A DNA stretch of 46,148 nt from Aquihabitans sp. (GTDB lineage: Bacteria > Actinomycetota > Acidimicrobiia > Acidimicrobiales > Iamiaceae). The notes beneath the pieces were generated by a model. The model was not told the origin of the DNA. It saw only the letters and a program-made list of their open reading frames with translations, and searched no databases. The stretch is from positions 1 to 46,148 of the forward strand of contig JANXNS010000168.1 of the NCBI GenBank assembly GCA_025353965.1, read 5' to 3'. Both the position numbers and the translations under genes were made by a program. Position 1 is the first letter of the stretch, and the number at the start of each line of letters is the position of its first letter. Below are positions 1 to 7,214 of this stretch, one piece after another.

Positions 1-834
1 CATCTGGGCCTGGACCTTCTTGACCATGCCCAGCCGCTTGACGAGATCTGCCTTGAGCTCATCAAGGGTCTCGAACTCTGAGGCCTCCGCTGCGAACGCG
101 TCGTCTGCCTCCGGGAGCACCTTCTCTTTGACCTCTTTGACCACAATCCGGAACTCGACCTGATCCTCTTCGGGATCTGGGTGATCAGCGGTGAACTCCA
201 AAATGGCGTCTACCACCGCACCGACAAGCTGCTGATCTAGCTCGGGCACGACCGACGCGCTGCCGATCTCATAGAGGTAGTCATCCGCAGTCAAGCCCTC
301 CATGGCCTCGCCGTTTTGTGAACCGGCGACATCGATGGTGACGTGGTCGCCTTCTTGGGCGGCCCGTTCGACGACCTCGAGCTTGGCGTAGCTCTGGCGC
401 ATCCGGTCGACCCGGTCCGCAACTTCTTCGTCCGAGACGTCCGGCGAATCAAGGGTGACCCGCAGTGAGTCATACCCGCCGACCTGCACGACCGGGCGAA
501 CCTCCACCACCGCGTCGAAGGCGATATCTCCGCCTTCTCGGCCTGCGGTGATGTCGATGTCTGGTGGCGCAATGACATCCACCTCATGCTCCTCCACGGC
601 ATTGGCGTAGTACTGCGGGAGCGCGTGCTCAAGCGCATCACCGCGGGCCGCCTCCGTGCCGATACGGGCTTCCAGGAGCTTGCGGGGGGCCTTACCTGGG
701 CGGAACCCGGGGATGCGAACCTCCGAGGCGATCCGCTTGAACGCGGCATCAACCTCTCGCTCGAACTCTTCCCCATCGACCTGGATCGACAGCTTGACCT
801 TGTTGCCCTCGACGGGCTCGACCGTTGACTTCAT
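1..834 (-). CDS. tig: Trigger factor, N-terminal part (cut by window edge)
   Basis: Ribosome-associated chaperone and peptidyl-prolyl isomerase that meets nascent chains at the exit tunnel. The reverse strand reads from ATG at 834 as MKSTVEPVEGNKVKLSIQVD, and about 40 residues in comes GFRPGKAP, the trigger-factor ribosome-binding signature. A PPIase (FKBP-like) domain follows, with EGDHVTIDVAG. About 278 codons are visible; the C-terminal chaperone arms lie off the left edge, so the ORF track does not show this frame. Trigger factor usually precedes clpP and clpX. Whether a clp gene follows cannot be seen here, and the only clpP in the window is 27 kb away. No overlapping neighbour; the next gene is divergent. 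Confidence 0.95.
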   Translation of the reverse strand, partial: MKSTVEPVEGNKVKLSIQVDGEEFEREVDAAFKRIASEVRIPGFRPGKAPRKLLEARIGTEAARGDALEHALPQYYANAVEEHEVDVIAPPDIDITAGREGGDIAFDAVVEVRPVVQVGGYDSLRVTLDSPDVSDEEVADRVDRMRQSYAKLEVVERAAQEGDHVTIDVAGSQNGEAMEGLTADDYLYEIGSASVVPELDQQLVGAVVDAILEFTADHPDPEEDQVEFRIVVKEVKEKVLPEADDAFAAEASEFETLDELKADLVKRLGMVKKVQAQM

Positions 835-978
835 CAGGTCGACGAGCTTATCGGTGCGGGCCGCGATGGCCCGAACCGACGCAAGCCACGGCGGTGAACG
901 AGCGGCGGCCGAGGCCCGTGGCCAGCGTTTGGGGCCTCTGGGTCATCGGCCGCAGCCGGAGCCGGTACCGTCGGTTCC

Positions 979-1515
979 ATGTCTCCGGTGGCCGGTCCCC
1001 TCTTCGCGGCGGCGCTCCTGCTGGCAGCGGCGGGGCTGCTCAAGATCACCTCACCCGACCCCACCCGGGTGGCGCTGCGAACGGCGGGCTTGCCCAACAC
1101 CGCCCTCGCTGCCCGCTCGCTCGGGGCCGTAGAAGTGGCGATCACGCTGTACACGTTGGCCGTCGGCGGCCGGGTGGCCGCTGGCCTCGTCTCCCTCGCC
1201 TATCTCGGCTTTGCCGGGTTCAGTTTCCTGGTCATCAGGACATCGCGCGGCAAGGCATCGTGCGGATGCTTCGGAGCTTCGGACGCTCCGCTCACCAACT
1301 TGCACGTGGGCGTCGACGTTGTCATTGCGGCGGTTGCGGCTCTCGGGATCGTGAATCCCATCCCTGGGCTGTTCACTGTGGCCGCCGAGACGCCACTCTT
1401 CGGCGTCCCCTTCCTCGCCTTCACCGCCCTGCTCGCCTGGCTGGTCCAAGTCCTGCTCACTGCGGTGCCTGAGCTACAAGCCGCCGCCCGTCCACCCCGG
1501 AAGGTGGCCCGATGA
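979..1515 (+). CDS. MauE/DoxX-like redox membrane protein
   Basis: Integral membrane protein of 178 residues with about four to five hydrophobic helices. A cysteine motif, SCGCFG, sits near residue 95 between membrane segments, as in the MauE family. In methylotrophs MauE works with MauD to form the disulfides of the methylamine dehydrogenase light chain. It is the first gene of a four-gene operon; its stop overlaps the next start (ATGA at 1512-1515). The partner downstream is a thioredoxin-fold protein, and the last gene encodes a cysteine-rich exported protein, so a role in extracytoplasmic disulfide formation for that protein is a fair inference. No strong ribosome binding site is visible before the ATG at 979. 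Confidence 0.8.
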   Translation: MSPVAGPLFAAALLLAAAGLLKITSPDPTRVALRTAGLPNTALAARSLGAVEVAITLYTLAVGGRVAAGLVSLAYLGFAGFSFLVIRTSRGKASCGCFGASDAPLTNLHVGVDVVIAAVAALGIVNPIPGLFTVAAETPLFGVPFLAFTALLAWLVQVLLTAVPELQAAARPPRKVAR

Positions 1516-2315
1516 CTGTTGTCATCGTTGTTGAAGCGGCCGTCATCGCCGTGCTGGCGCTGCTGGTGGTGGGTCTACTGCGCAGCCACGCTGAGATTCT
1601 CAAACGTCTCCATGAGCTCGGGGCAGGCCTCGATGCCAGCGCCCCCGCTGCTGCCCCTGCGGGCGGCCCCCGGCCCGGGCGAGATTTCCAAGTCATGCCC
1701 CAGATGCCATCGCCACCAGACCGGGAAGCGTTCGGCGGGTCAGCCGATCTGGCCGGCCTGAGCGCTGGTGGGACCGAGACGCTGACGGTCCGCGTGCGCG
1801 GCGTCGAACACGACACGATCGTGGCGTTCCTCTCCTCCGGCTGCATCACCTGCCAGAAATTTTGGGGCGCATTCCGCAAACCCAAGAAGCTCGGTTTGCC
1901 GGCCGGTACCCGCCTCGTGGTGGTGACCAAGGGCGCCGATGCCGAGAGTCCCAGCGCCGTGGCCGCGCTCGCCCCAGCGGGCATCCCTACCGTGATGTCG
2001 ACCGAGGCGTTCGACGACTACGACATCCCCGGCTCTCCCTACTTTGTCCACGTCCACGGCCCCACGGGGCGCGTCCGGGGTGAAGGAACCGGCCCGGATT
2101 GGGATCAGGTCTTTTCCCTCCTCTCACAAGCGTCAGGCGACGCCGAACTGGTGGCCACCCTGGCTGGCTCACAGGTGGCCAAACCCGGCGCCGATGCGGA
2201 CCGGGAGTCCCGCATCGACCGGGAACTCCACGACGCGGGCGTCTCCCCCGGAGACCCAAGTCTTTTTGCAGTCGACCCGGCCACCGACCGCGACCTAGAT
2301 CTAGGTACCTCATGA
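1512..2315 (+). CDS. Membrane-anchored thioredoxin-fold protein (MauD/TlpA-like)
   Basis: 267 residues. An N-terminal membrane anchor (about residues 3-25) is followed by a short charged helix, a low-complexity Ala/Pro/Gly linker and a thioredoxin-like domain. The likely active site is SGCITCQKFW, a CxxC at about residue 105 preceded by a hydrophobic strand. A plausible cis-proline loop (GSPYFVHV) lies about 70 residues later. This is the layout of MauD and TlpA-type proteins, which act outside the membrane on partner disulfides. Its start overlaps the MauE-like gene and its stop overlaps the next gene by ATGA. I infer it supplies or isomerises disulfides in the 22-cysteine protein at the end of the operon. 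The C-terminal 60 residues are charged and match nothing I know. Confidence 0.75.
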   Translation: MTVVIVVEAAVIAVLALLVVGLLRSHAEILKRLHELGAGLDASAPAAAPAGGPRPGRDFQVMPQMPSPPDREAFGGSADLAGLSAGGTETLTVRVRGVEHDTIVAFLSSGCITCQKFWGAFRKPKKLGLPAGTRLVVVTKGADAESPSAVAALAPAGIPTVMSTEAFDDYDIPGSPYFVHVHGPTGRVRGEGTGPDWDQVFSLLSQASGDAELVATLAGSQVAKPGADADRESRIDRELHDAGVSPGDPSLFAVDPATDRDLDLGTS

Positions 2316-2815
2316 AACTCCAAGCCCACGGGATCGAGACCGACCTGCCGCCCGGGTGGGAGGGACGCATTGCGCTACGCACCATTCCGGGCCCAGGGGC
2401 CGGTGCATCATCGCAACCGGCAGCACGGTCCTTTGGCAACGAAGGCGAGCGACCCAACCCGGTTGTTCACTTGGCCAACTTCGCCCTCCCCGAACAACGG
2501 GGAGACTTTGGCTCCGGGGCCGTAGATGTCATGACCGAGGAGCACATCTTGGTGGTGCTGTTCGAGTACGGGCCAGAGAGCCTTGGCCAGGCACTGTTCA
2601 AGCGGAAGGGCATTCCCACCCCACTCACACCCAACATGTTTTCCCCCTCGGCCCTCCAGCGAACGTTGTCGGGCCAAGCCGGCTGCCAGGTCTTCTTCAC
2701 CGTCGAGAACCGGGCGTTCTGCTGTTACACGGTCCTCGGTCGCCAGTCCGCCGCCAACCGGATTTTACCCCAAGCCAACGCAACCCTCGCTGCCACCAGG
2801 ATTTCGCCCCGATGA
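2312..2815 (+). CDS. Unknown protein of mau-like operon
   Basis: 167 residues; I do not recognise the family. The start is set by ATGA overlap with the upstream thioredoxin-like gene (ATG at 2312, TGA ending 2315). The ORF-track start at 2099 lies inside that gene and is a shadow. It has no signal peptide or membrane helix. It begins MKLQAHGIETDLPPGWEGRI and ends in a short tail, with a two-cysteine patch (AFCCYTVLG) near residue 140. The sequence is mixed in polarity and looks like a small soluble cytoplasmic domain. Fixed position between MauD-like and MauA-like genes, with coupled starts on both sides, suggests a dedicated accessory role in making or exporting the last product. That is inference only. 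Confidence 0.7.
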   Translation: MKLQAHGIETDLPPGWEGRIALRTIPGPGAGASSQPAARSFGNEGERPNPVVHLANFALPEQRGDFGSGAVDVMTEEHILVVLFEYGPESLGQALFKRKGIPTPLTPNMFSPSALQRTLSGQAGCQVFFTVENRAFCCYTVLGRQSAANRILPQANATLAATRISPR

Positions 2816-4449
2816 CTGTCGCCTTCCGCTCCCGCGGCCGCAATCGGCCCGCCGTCGACACCACCGATTTGGCCGACAAGGGGATCCATCGTGACCCCAC
2901 GGCGCACGACCCCATCAGCAGCGGCGGGTTCGCGCAAAAGCTGGTTCACCGGGCCTCCGCCCTACTGAGTGGCGGCACCAGTACCCGCCGATCCTTCCTG
3001 ACCCGGACCGCAGTCTTGGGCTCGGCACTAGCCGTTGGCCCGATCGACTTCATCCTCAAGCCCGGTACGGCTTACGGGTATATCTGCGGAGCTTGCTCGG
3101 AAGGGTGGACCGCCTTCTGCTGCACCATCAACAGCGGCAAGAACGCTTGCCCGCCTGGCAGTTTCATTGCCGGCTGGTGGAAGGCCGACAACGCGGCCTA
3201 CTGCTGCGGCGCCGCCCGGTACATCATCGACTGCAACGCCAGCTGCCCCACCCAATGCTCCTGCCGCTGCACCGGCGCCTCGTGCGACAACCGCAAGACC
3301 TGTTGCAACCAGTTCCGCTACGGCCAATGCCATCAGGAGATCGCCTGCTACGGCCCAGTGGTCTGCCGGGTAGCCACGTGCACGGTGCCGTGGAAATACG
3401 ACCCCAGCTGCACCACATCAAGCGCAACTGACAACCGAACGGTCAACCACGGGGCACCGTGTCTCCCCACAGACTGCGGGTCGCCAATCGCCCAGAAGTA
3501 CAGCGAACTCGGCGGAGCCAGCGGTGTCCTAGGCCCGGCCCTCGGTGCAGAAGAAGCCATGGGCGATGGCCGCGGCCGTCGCCAGCGGTTCCAGAACGGC
3601 AACCTCTACTGGACCCAAACCACCGGCGCCCACGATGTACGGGGGTCACTGCTCCGCGAGTACGCAGACCACGGCGGCGCCTTCGGCGGGCTGAAATATC
3701 CCACCTCCGACACCCGCATAACGAGCGATACGTCCCGCCGTTACAACAACTTTGAGAACGGTCGGATCTACTCCACCGTTTCCGGCGGCATCACCCTGGC
3801 CATTCTCAACCCGTTCTTCTCCAAGCATGAGGGCCTCCGGGGCAGCAGCGGGGTGCTGGGCTACCCGACCGTCGAGGTCAAGAGTTCGGTCGACAATGCG
3901 TCCACGTACGTGAGCTTCGCCAACGGGCGGGTCTATGCGTGGGGCAGCCGAGTTGTGGAAATTCACGGCTCGGTCTTCCGGCTCCATGAGGCGCTTGGCG
4001 GCGTGACCGGGCAACTCAAGCGACCGGTGATCGACCTTGCCCCCGTCGGCGACGGGCGCGGCACCACCCAGTGGTTCGAGGGCGGCATGACGTGGACCAC
4101 CCCCACCACGCTGACCCAGGCTCTCTGGGGCGACGTGCTCAATCGGTATGTGGAAAATGGCACGGCCACTGGGTACCTCAAATACCCCAAGGGTTCCCTA
4201 CGCAACGTTGGCGATGCCCGCGGGACCTTCGCCATCTTCGAGAACGGGCACATCTATGCCAGCCCAACTACGGGGGGCCACCAGGTCCACGGCGCCGTGC
4301 TCACGTACTTCCTCGCCCACGGCGGACCCACCGGAAGCCTTGGCTACCCCACCACCGAACTGGACCCCAGCGGCTCACCGGGAGGGCGCTTCCAGACGTT
4401 TGAACACGGACGCCTCTCCTACGCCGACGGTACCGTCACACCGGTTTGA
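2812..4449 (+). CDS. Tat-exported MauA-like cysteine-rich domain fused to six LGFP repeats
   Basis: 545 residues from the ATG at 2812, chosen because it overlaps the upstream stop. A Tat signal (TRRSFLTRTAVLGSALAV) lies at about residues 57-75. About 130 residues carrying 22 cysteines follow. The segment NACPPGSFIAGWW resembles the methylamine dehydrogenase light chain around the first TTQ tryptophan. The place of the second tryptophan reads EIACYG, with Ala instead of Trp, so TTQ is unlikely. The rest is six LGFP-type repeats (for example LGYPTTE, FENGHIY), modules found in actinobacterial cell-wall proteins. Likely role: a disulfide-stabilised exported protein held at the wall, matured by the MauE/MauD-like pair. 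The enzymatic activity, if any, is unknown. Confidence 0.8.
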   Translation: MTVAFRSRGRNRPAVDTTDLADKGIHRDPTAHDPISSGGFAQKLVHRASALLSGGTSTRRSFLTRTAVLGSALAVGPIDFILKPGTAYGYICGACSEGWTAFCCTINSGKNACPPGSFIAGWWKADNAAYCCGAARYIIDCNASCPTQCSCRCTGASCDNRKTCCNQFRYGQCHQEIACYGPVVCRVATCTVPWKYDPSCTTSSATDNRTVNHGAPCLPTDCGSPIAQKYSELGGASGVLGPALGAEEAMGDGRGRRQRFQNGNLYWTQTTGAHDVRGSLLREYADHGGAFGGLKYPTSDTRITSDTSRRYNNFENGRIYSTVSGGITLAILNPFFSKHEGLRGSSGVLGYPTVEVKSSVDNASTYVSFANGRVYAWGSRVVEIHGSVFRLHEALGGVTGQLKRPVIDLAPVGDGRGTTQWFEGGMTWTTPTTLTQALWGDVLNRYVENGTATGYLKYPKGSLRNVGDARGTFAIFENGHIYASPTTGGHQVHGAVLTYFLAHGGPTGSLGYPTTELDPSGSPGGRFQTFEHGRLSYADGTVTPV

Positions 4450-4516
4450 GGAGGCCATCGTTTGCGGTGAACCGGTTTCATCCGACCGAGGCTGGGCCGG
4501 TACGGTTCACCCTCGT

Positions 4517-4591
4517 GCGGGTGTAGCTCAATGGCTAGAGCTTCAGATTTCCAATCTGATGATGAGGGTTCGATTCCCTTCACCCGCTCCA
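4517..4591 (+). tRNA. tRNA-Gly (TCC)
   Basis: Full cloverleaf: acceptor GCGGGTG pairs with CACCCGC, anticodon stem TCAGA/TCTGA closes a TTTCCAA loop giving anticodon TCC, and the T arm contains TTCGATT. CCA is encoded (4589-4591). It lies between the end of the mau-like operon and the convergent carbonic anhydrase gene, whose stop is 6 nt beyond the CCA. Confidence 0.96.
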
Positions 4592-4596
4592 ATTTC

Positions 4597-5214
4597 TCAA
4601 GCGCTGAGTAGGCCACCATCGTCGGTGACGGCTACCAGACCGGTGGCCATGTCGTAGAGCACGCCGACCACAACCGCTGGCCCCGCCGCCGAGGCCAGGG
4701 TGCCCATCTCACGAAGCGCGTCGACGGTCGCTTGCAGATTGGCGCCAGTGGCCCAGACCGGGTCGTTACCAATCACATCGGTCAACCGGCTCGCAACCTC
4801 ACCGGTCAGCTCCCCAAGGTGGCCATCGGCATGGTCATCTTTCATGGCGGCGAGCACGGCGCCGCACCCGGTGTGGCCGAGCACGACAACCAGCGGAATC
4901 TCGAGCACTCGAGCACCGAACTCGATGCTCCCAAGAGCAACGCCGGCCAACGAATGCCCAGCGGTGCGGACCGTCAGCAGATCGCCAACGCCTTGGTCCA
5001 GGACCACCTCGGGCGGGACCCGGGAGTCGACGCAGCCCAACACCACGGCGATGGGTTCCTGTCCGTCCAGCAACGCAACCCGCTCCGATGGCGCTACCAC
5101 ATGGGGGTCGGGCCGACCCTCGGCAAAGCGCCGATTCCCCTCCACCAACTCAAGCAGTGCTTGGCGTGCAGCGCGCATCCGGTCGTCAAGCTCAAGGGCA
5201 ACGGGGTCGGGCAC
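4597..5214 (-). CDS. Beta-class carbonic anhydrase
   Basis: Zinc enzyme that interconverts carbon dioxide and bicarbonate in the cytoplasm. Counting from the GTG at 5214, the zinc ligands are visible as CVDSR (C61, with the D63/R65 dyad) and HTGCGA (H114, C117), a complete beta-class set. Length is about 205 residues, normal for the family. I prefer GTG 5214 because GGAGG lies four bases upstream; ATG 5178 is an alternative. The 280-residue ORF in the track extends into the tRNA-Arg remnant at 5415-5458 and its extra N-terminus looks non-coding. It converges on the tRNA-Gly. The gene sits just outside the tRNA-Arg island, so it was probably next to that tRNA before insertion. Confidence 0.92.
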   Translation of the reverse strand: MPDPVALELDDRMRAARQALLELVEGNRRFAEGRPDPHVVAPSERVALLDGQEPIAVVLGCVDSRVPPEVVLDQGVGDLLTVRTAGHSLAGVALGSIEFGARVLEIPLVVVLGHTGCGAVLAAMKDDHADGHLGELTGEVASRLTDVIGNDPVWATGANLQATVDALREMGTLASAAGPAVVVGVLYDMATGLVAVTDDGGLLSA

Positions 5215-5414
5215 ACGGCCTCCAGGAGCATCTAGCGGAAGGCCACATCTTGTCCGCCGGGCACGCCGTCCGACGAAACGGCCACGCACAAGCGGGGCTG
5301 ACGGTCCCGCGGCGCTGAACATCAGCTGGATCTCGCCGAAGACATAGTGGCCTAGTCCCCCGTTCTGCCTGCACAGACGTCCCAAAATGGGATGCCGGAA
5401 TAAGAAATCTGTGA

Positions 5415-5458
5415 GCGCCTCCGGTTGGATTCGAACCAACGGCCGTCGGATTGGAAGT
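5415..5458 (-). repeat. Attachment-site copy: 3' half of tRNA-Arg (remnant)
   Basis: This repeats the 3' half of the tRNA-Arg gene at 6999-7075 in the same orientation. The first 38 nt (5415-5452) are identical to 7001-7038, followed by one mismatch (G for A) and five more identical bases. The copy runs from the anticodon loop through the T arm and acceptor 3' strand, then stops before a full CCA. It has no D arm or 5' acceptor strand and cannot be a tRNA. A duplicated tRNA 3' half is the standard footprint of tyrosine-recombinase integration. Confidence 0.9.
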
Positions 5459-5494
5459 GGGCTAGCGGCCGGGGTGCAAGTCGGACTGCGGCAT

Positions 5495-5520
5495 TAATAC
5501 GTTGTATATCTAACGTATTA
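5495..5520. promoter_or_regulatory. Perfect 9-bp inverted repeat, likely AbiEi-like operator
   Basis: TAATACGTT and AACGTATTA are exact reverse complements separated by 8 nt (GTATATCT). The block is AT-rich in a GC-rich region and ends 16 nt before the ATG of the HTH gene, so it probably overlaps the promoter. Autoregulation by the HTH protein is the simple inference, as seen for AbiEi antitoxins. Confidence 0.7.
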
Positions 5521-5536
5521 GGTCTACTGTGGCGGC

Positions 5537-6145
5537 ATGGCCCAACTCAACGTCGACCAGGCCGCCGACGCGCTCGGGGTCTCCCATGTGCAGGTCGGTC
5601 GGCTCATCGACGCGGGTGAGCTGGACGCCGAGCGATTCGGGCGCAGCTGGGCTATCGACCCCAACTCACTCCGCCGATACCGACTCCTGAGGCCCCGGCG
5701 TGGCCGACCACTCTCCGAATTTGCCTCGTGGCAGCGGGTACTCGACGCCGAACCGCCCGCCAACATCGATGAGGCCATCGACCTCGCTCGCCTCGTGCGG
5801 CGACGAAGCCGAAACGAGCGCATCCGCATCCTCCCCGCCCTCGACGGCCGCATCGCCGACGACCCGCGTGTCCATCATGGCGGCGCCCACGCAGCCGTCC
5901 ATCACGGCGCGGGCATTGGACGGCCCGACCAACGAGACATCTACATCAGCGCAGCCGACGCCGACTCATTCCGAGCCGACTTTCGCGCCACCCCGAACGC
6001 CGACGAACCGAACGCCGTTCTGCGCATCGTCGAAGGGCCCATTGCGTTCACCGACCAGTTCGTACCACCGATCATCGCTGTGCTCGACTTACTCGATGCC
6101 GCCGACACCCGTGCGGCTGCCGAGGCACTCCGAGTTCTCCGATGA
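5537..6145 (+). CDS. HTH antitoxin, AbiEi-like
   Basis: 202 residues. An N-terminal helix-turn-helix of the MerR/excisionase type spans about residues 3-48 (ADALGVSHVQVGRLIDAGEL), with a basic linker RPRRGRP behind it. The C-terminal domain ends in LDLLDAADTRAAAEALRVL, which resembles the end of type IV antitoxin AbiEi-like proteins. It overlaps the nucleotidyltransferase gene by ATGA, the usual antitoxin-toxin arrangement. A perfect palindrome lies just upstream and is the likely autoregulatory site. The pair is the only cargo of the tRNA-Arg island. The antitoxin role is inferred from gene order, the HTH domain and the partner; the central 60 residues match nothing I know. Confidence 0.7.
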   Translation: MAQLNVDQAADALGVSHVQVGRLIDAGELDAERFGRSWAIDPNSLRRYRLLRPRRGRPLSEFASWQRVLDAEPPANIDEAIDLARLVRRRSRNERIRILPALDGRIADDPRVHHGGAHAAVHHGAGIGRPDQRDIYISAADADSFRADFRATPNADEPNAVLRIVEGPIAFTDQFVPPIIAVLDLLDAADTRAAAEALRVLR

Positions 6146-6882
6146 CCATCACCGTCGATTTCAGTCAGTTACACCCAGCCTCACACGCAACGTGGACGGC
6201 GATCGGCCGACTGGTCAAGGCCACCGACACCCGAACGTGGGCCGTCGTGGGCGGTCAGATGGTTGCCATCCACGCCACCATCTGGGGCGTCGAACTACCA
6301 CGGGCAACCGACGATGGAGACATCGTCGTCGACGTCCGCACGTTCACCCGCAACGCCTTACGGCATGTCGCCGATGCGCTGGTCGCCGACGGATTCGACT
6401 CCGAACAGTCGCCGGAGGGAATCGTCAGATTCATGAAGGTCGACGCCAAGATCGACCTCCTCGCACCCGACGGCCTCGGAGCCAATCCGGTCGAGACCGG
6501 AAAGGGACGCGTCGTACAAGCGCCGGGCGCCACGCAGGCGGTCGAGCGCGCCGAGACCGTCATCGTGGAACTCGCAAGCGAGCGCTTCGAGGTCCGCACC
6601 CTGAACCTGCTCGGAGCGATCGTCGCCAAGTCAGCAGCTGCGACCGAAGTCGTGTCCGCCACACGTTTCGACAAGGAGAAGCACGAGCGAGATCTCGCCA
6701 CCCTTTTGATGTGCGCAGCACAGGACCCGATGTTGGAACAGATGGCGACAGCGATGACGAAGAAGGATCGGAAGCGGCTGACCGCAGCCCGTCAGGCGTT
6801 CCACGACAATGCCCACCCCTGCTGGTCCGACGGTGCCAGCCGGAACGACCTCAACATGGTCCTCGAACTGCTCCTCGTGTAG
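6142..6882 (+). CDS. Nucleotidyltransferase-fold toxin candidate, AbiEii-like
   Basis: 246 residues. The N-terminal third carries the minimal nucleotidyltransferase pattern: VVGGQMVAIH followed by RATDDGDIVVD, matching GG...H and R-T-D-x-D of the AbiEii/AbiGii toxin superfamily. A further acidic residue in the core is likely in VDAKIDLLAP. The middle part reads NLLGAIVAKSAA and then a helical region with DKEKHERDLATL, typical of the family, where a Lys-rich helix follows the catalytic domain. Family members transfer nucleotides to tRNA or other targets and block growth; the target here is unknown. The start is fixed by ATGA overlap with the HTH gene. Its stop is about 116 nt before the encoded CCA end of the tRNA-Arg gene. 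Confidence 0.75.
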   Translation: MTITVDFSQLHPASHATWTAIGRLVKATDTRTWAVVGGQMVAIHATIWGVELPRATDDGDIVVDVRTFTRNALRHVADALVADGFDSEQSPEGIVRFMKVDAKIDLLAPDGLGANPVETGKGRVVQAPGATQAVERAETVIVELASERFEVRTLNLLGAIVAKSAAATEVVSATRFDKEKHERDLATLLMCAAQDPMLEQMATAMTKKDRKRLTAARQAFHDNAHPCWSDGASRNDLNMVLELLLV

Positions 6883-6998
6883 CTGACTCTTCGAGTTCTC
6901 CGTGCGGCGAATCCCGTTCGCCTCAAGGACGTAGGCCGCTGATAAGCGAGTACGTGAGGTTTCATCAGGTGCCGACGCTCCTGAGCAGGTTATTTCTT

Positions 6999-7075
6999 TG
7001 GCGCCTCCGGTTGGATTCGAACCAACGGCCGTCGGATTAGAAGTCCGGTGCTCTATCCAGCTGAGCTACGGAGGC
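6999..7075 (-). tRNA. tRNA-Arg (TCT)
   Basis: On the reverse strand the acceptor GCCTCCG pairs with CGGAGGC, the D arm is TAGCTCAGCTGGATAGAGC, and the anticodon loop CTTCTAA gives TCT. The 3' end reads GCCA with CCA encoded at 7001-6999. The 3' half is duplicated at 5415-5458, marking this gene as the integration target of the adjacent island. Confidence 0.96.
7001..7044 (-). repeat. Attachment-site copy inside intact tRNA-Arg
   Basis: The other half of the direct repeat pair, running from the anticodon loop to the first C of the CCA. The only internal difference from 5415-5458 falls on the third anticodon base (7039 versus 5453). Crossover near the anticodon loop is common for tyrosine integrases. 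Confidence 0.88.
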
Positions 7076-7214
7076 GGGGCCGGTAGGAAACGTGGCGCGA
7101 AACCTCCGCGCTGTGCTCGTTACCGGCGACCGGGCCATCGTAGGAGGTGGCCGAAGTGCCAGGCTTCGGACTCACCGACTGGGGTCCCGGCCGCTGGCCG
7201 ATCATGTCGGATGC

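Larger units (their letters stand above)
5453..7001. mobile_element. Small tRNA-Arg-integrated island without integrase
   Basis: About 1.5 kb lies between the intact tRNA-Arg (right) and a direct repeat of its 3' half (left), so the insert sits downstream of the tRNA 3' end as expected for site-specific integration. Contents are a palindromic operator and an AbiEi/AbiEii-like two-gene module, with about 120 bp of nothing recognisable before the tRNA. No integrase or excisionase of recognisable type is present. The winged/HTH protein has an excisionase-like DNA-binding fold, but its long C-terminal domain argues for an antitoxin. The element is either a deletion remnant of a larger island or a satellite mobilised in trans. 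Confidence 0.75.

Noticed and set aside
2356-2811. N-terminal 152 residues of the 697-residue ORF
   Set aside because: They overlap the unknown operon gene in another frame. The start at 2812 has an ATGA overlap and leads directly to the Tat signal.
5215-5439. N-terminal extension of the carbonic anhydrase ORF
   Set aside because: It runs into the tRNA-Arg remnant and has no family similarity; a GTG with GGAGG lies at 5214.
5700-7040. 446-residue forward ORF across the island
   Set aside because: Different frame from the HTH/nucleotidyltransferase pair, Arg/Pro-rich translation typical of a GC-rich shadow.
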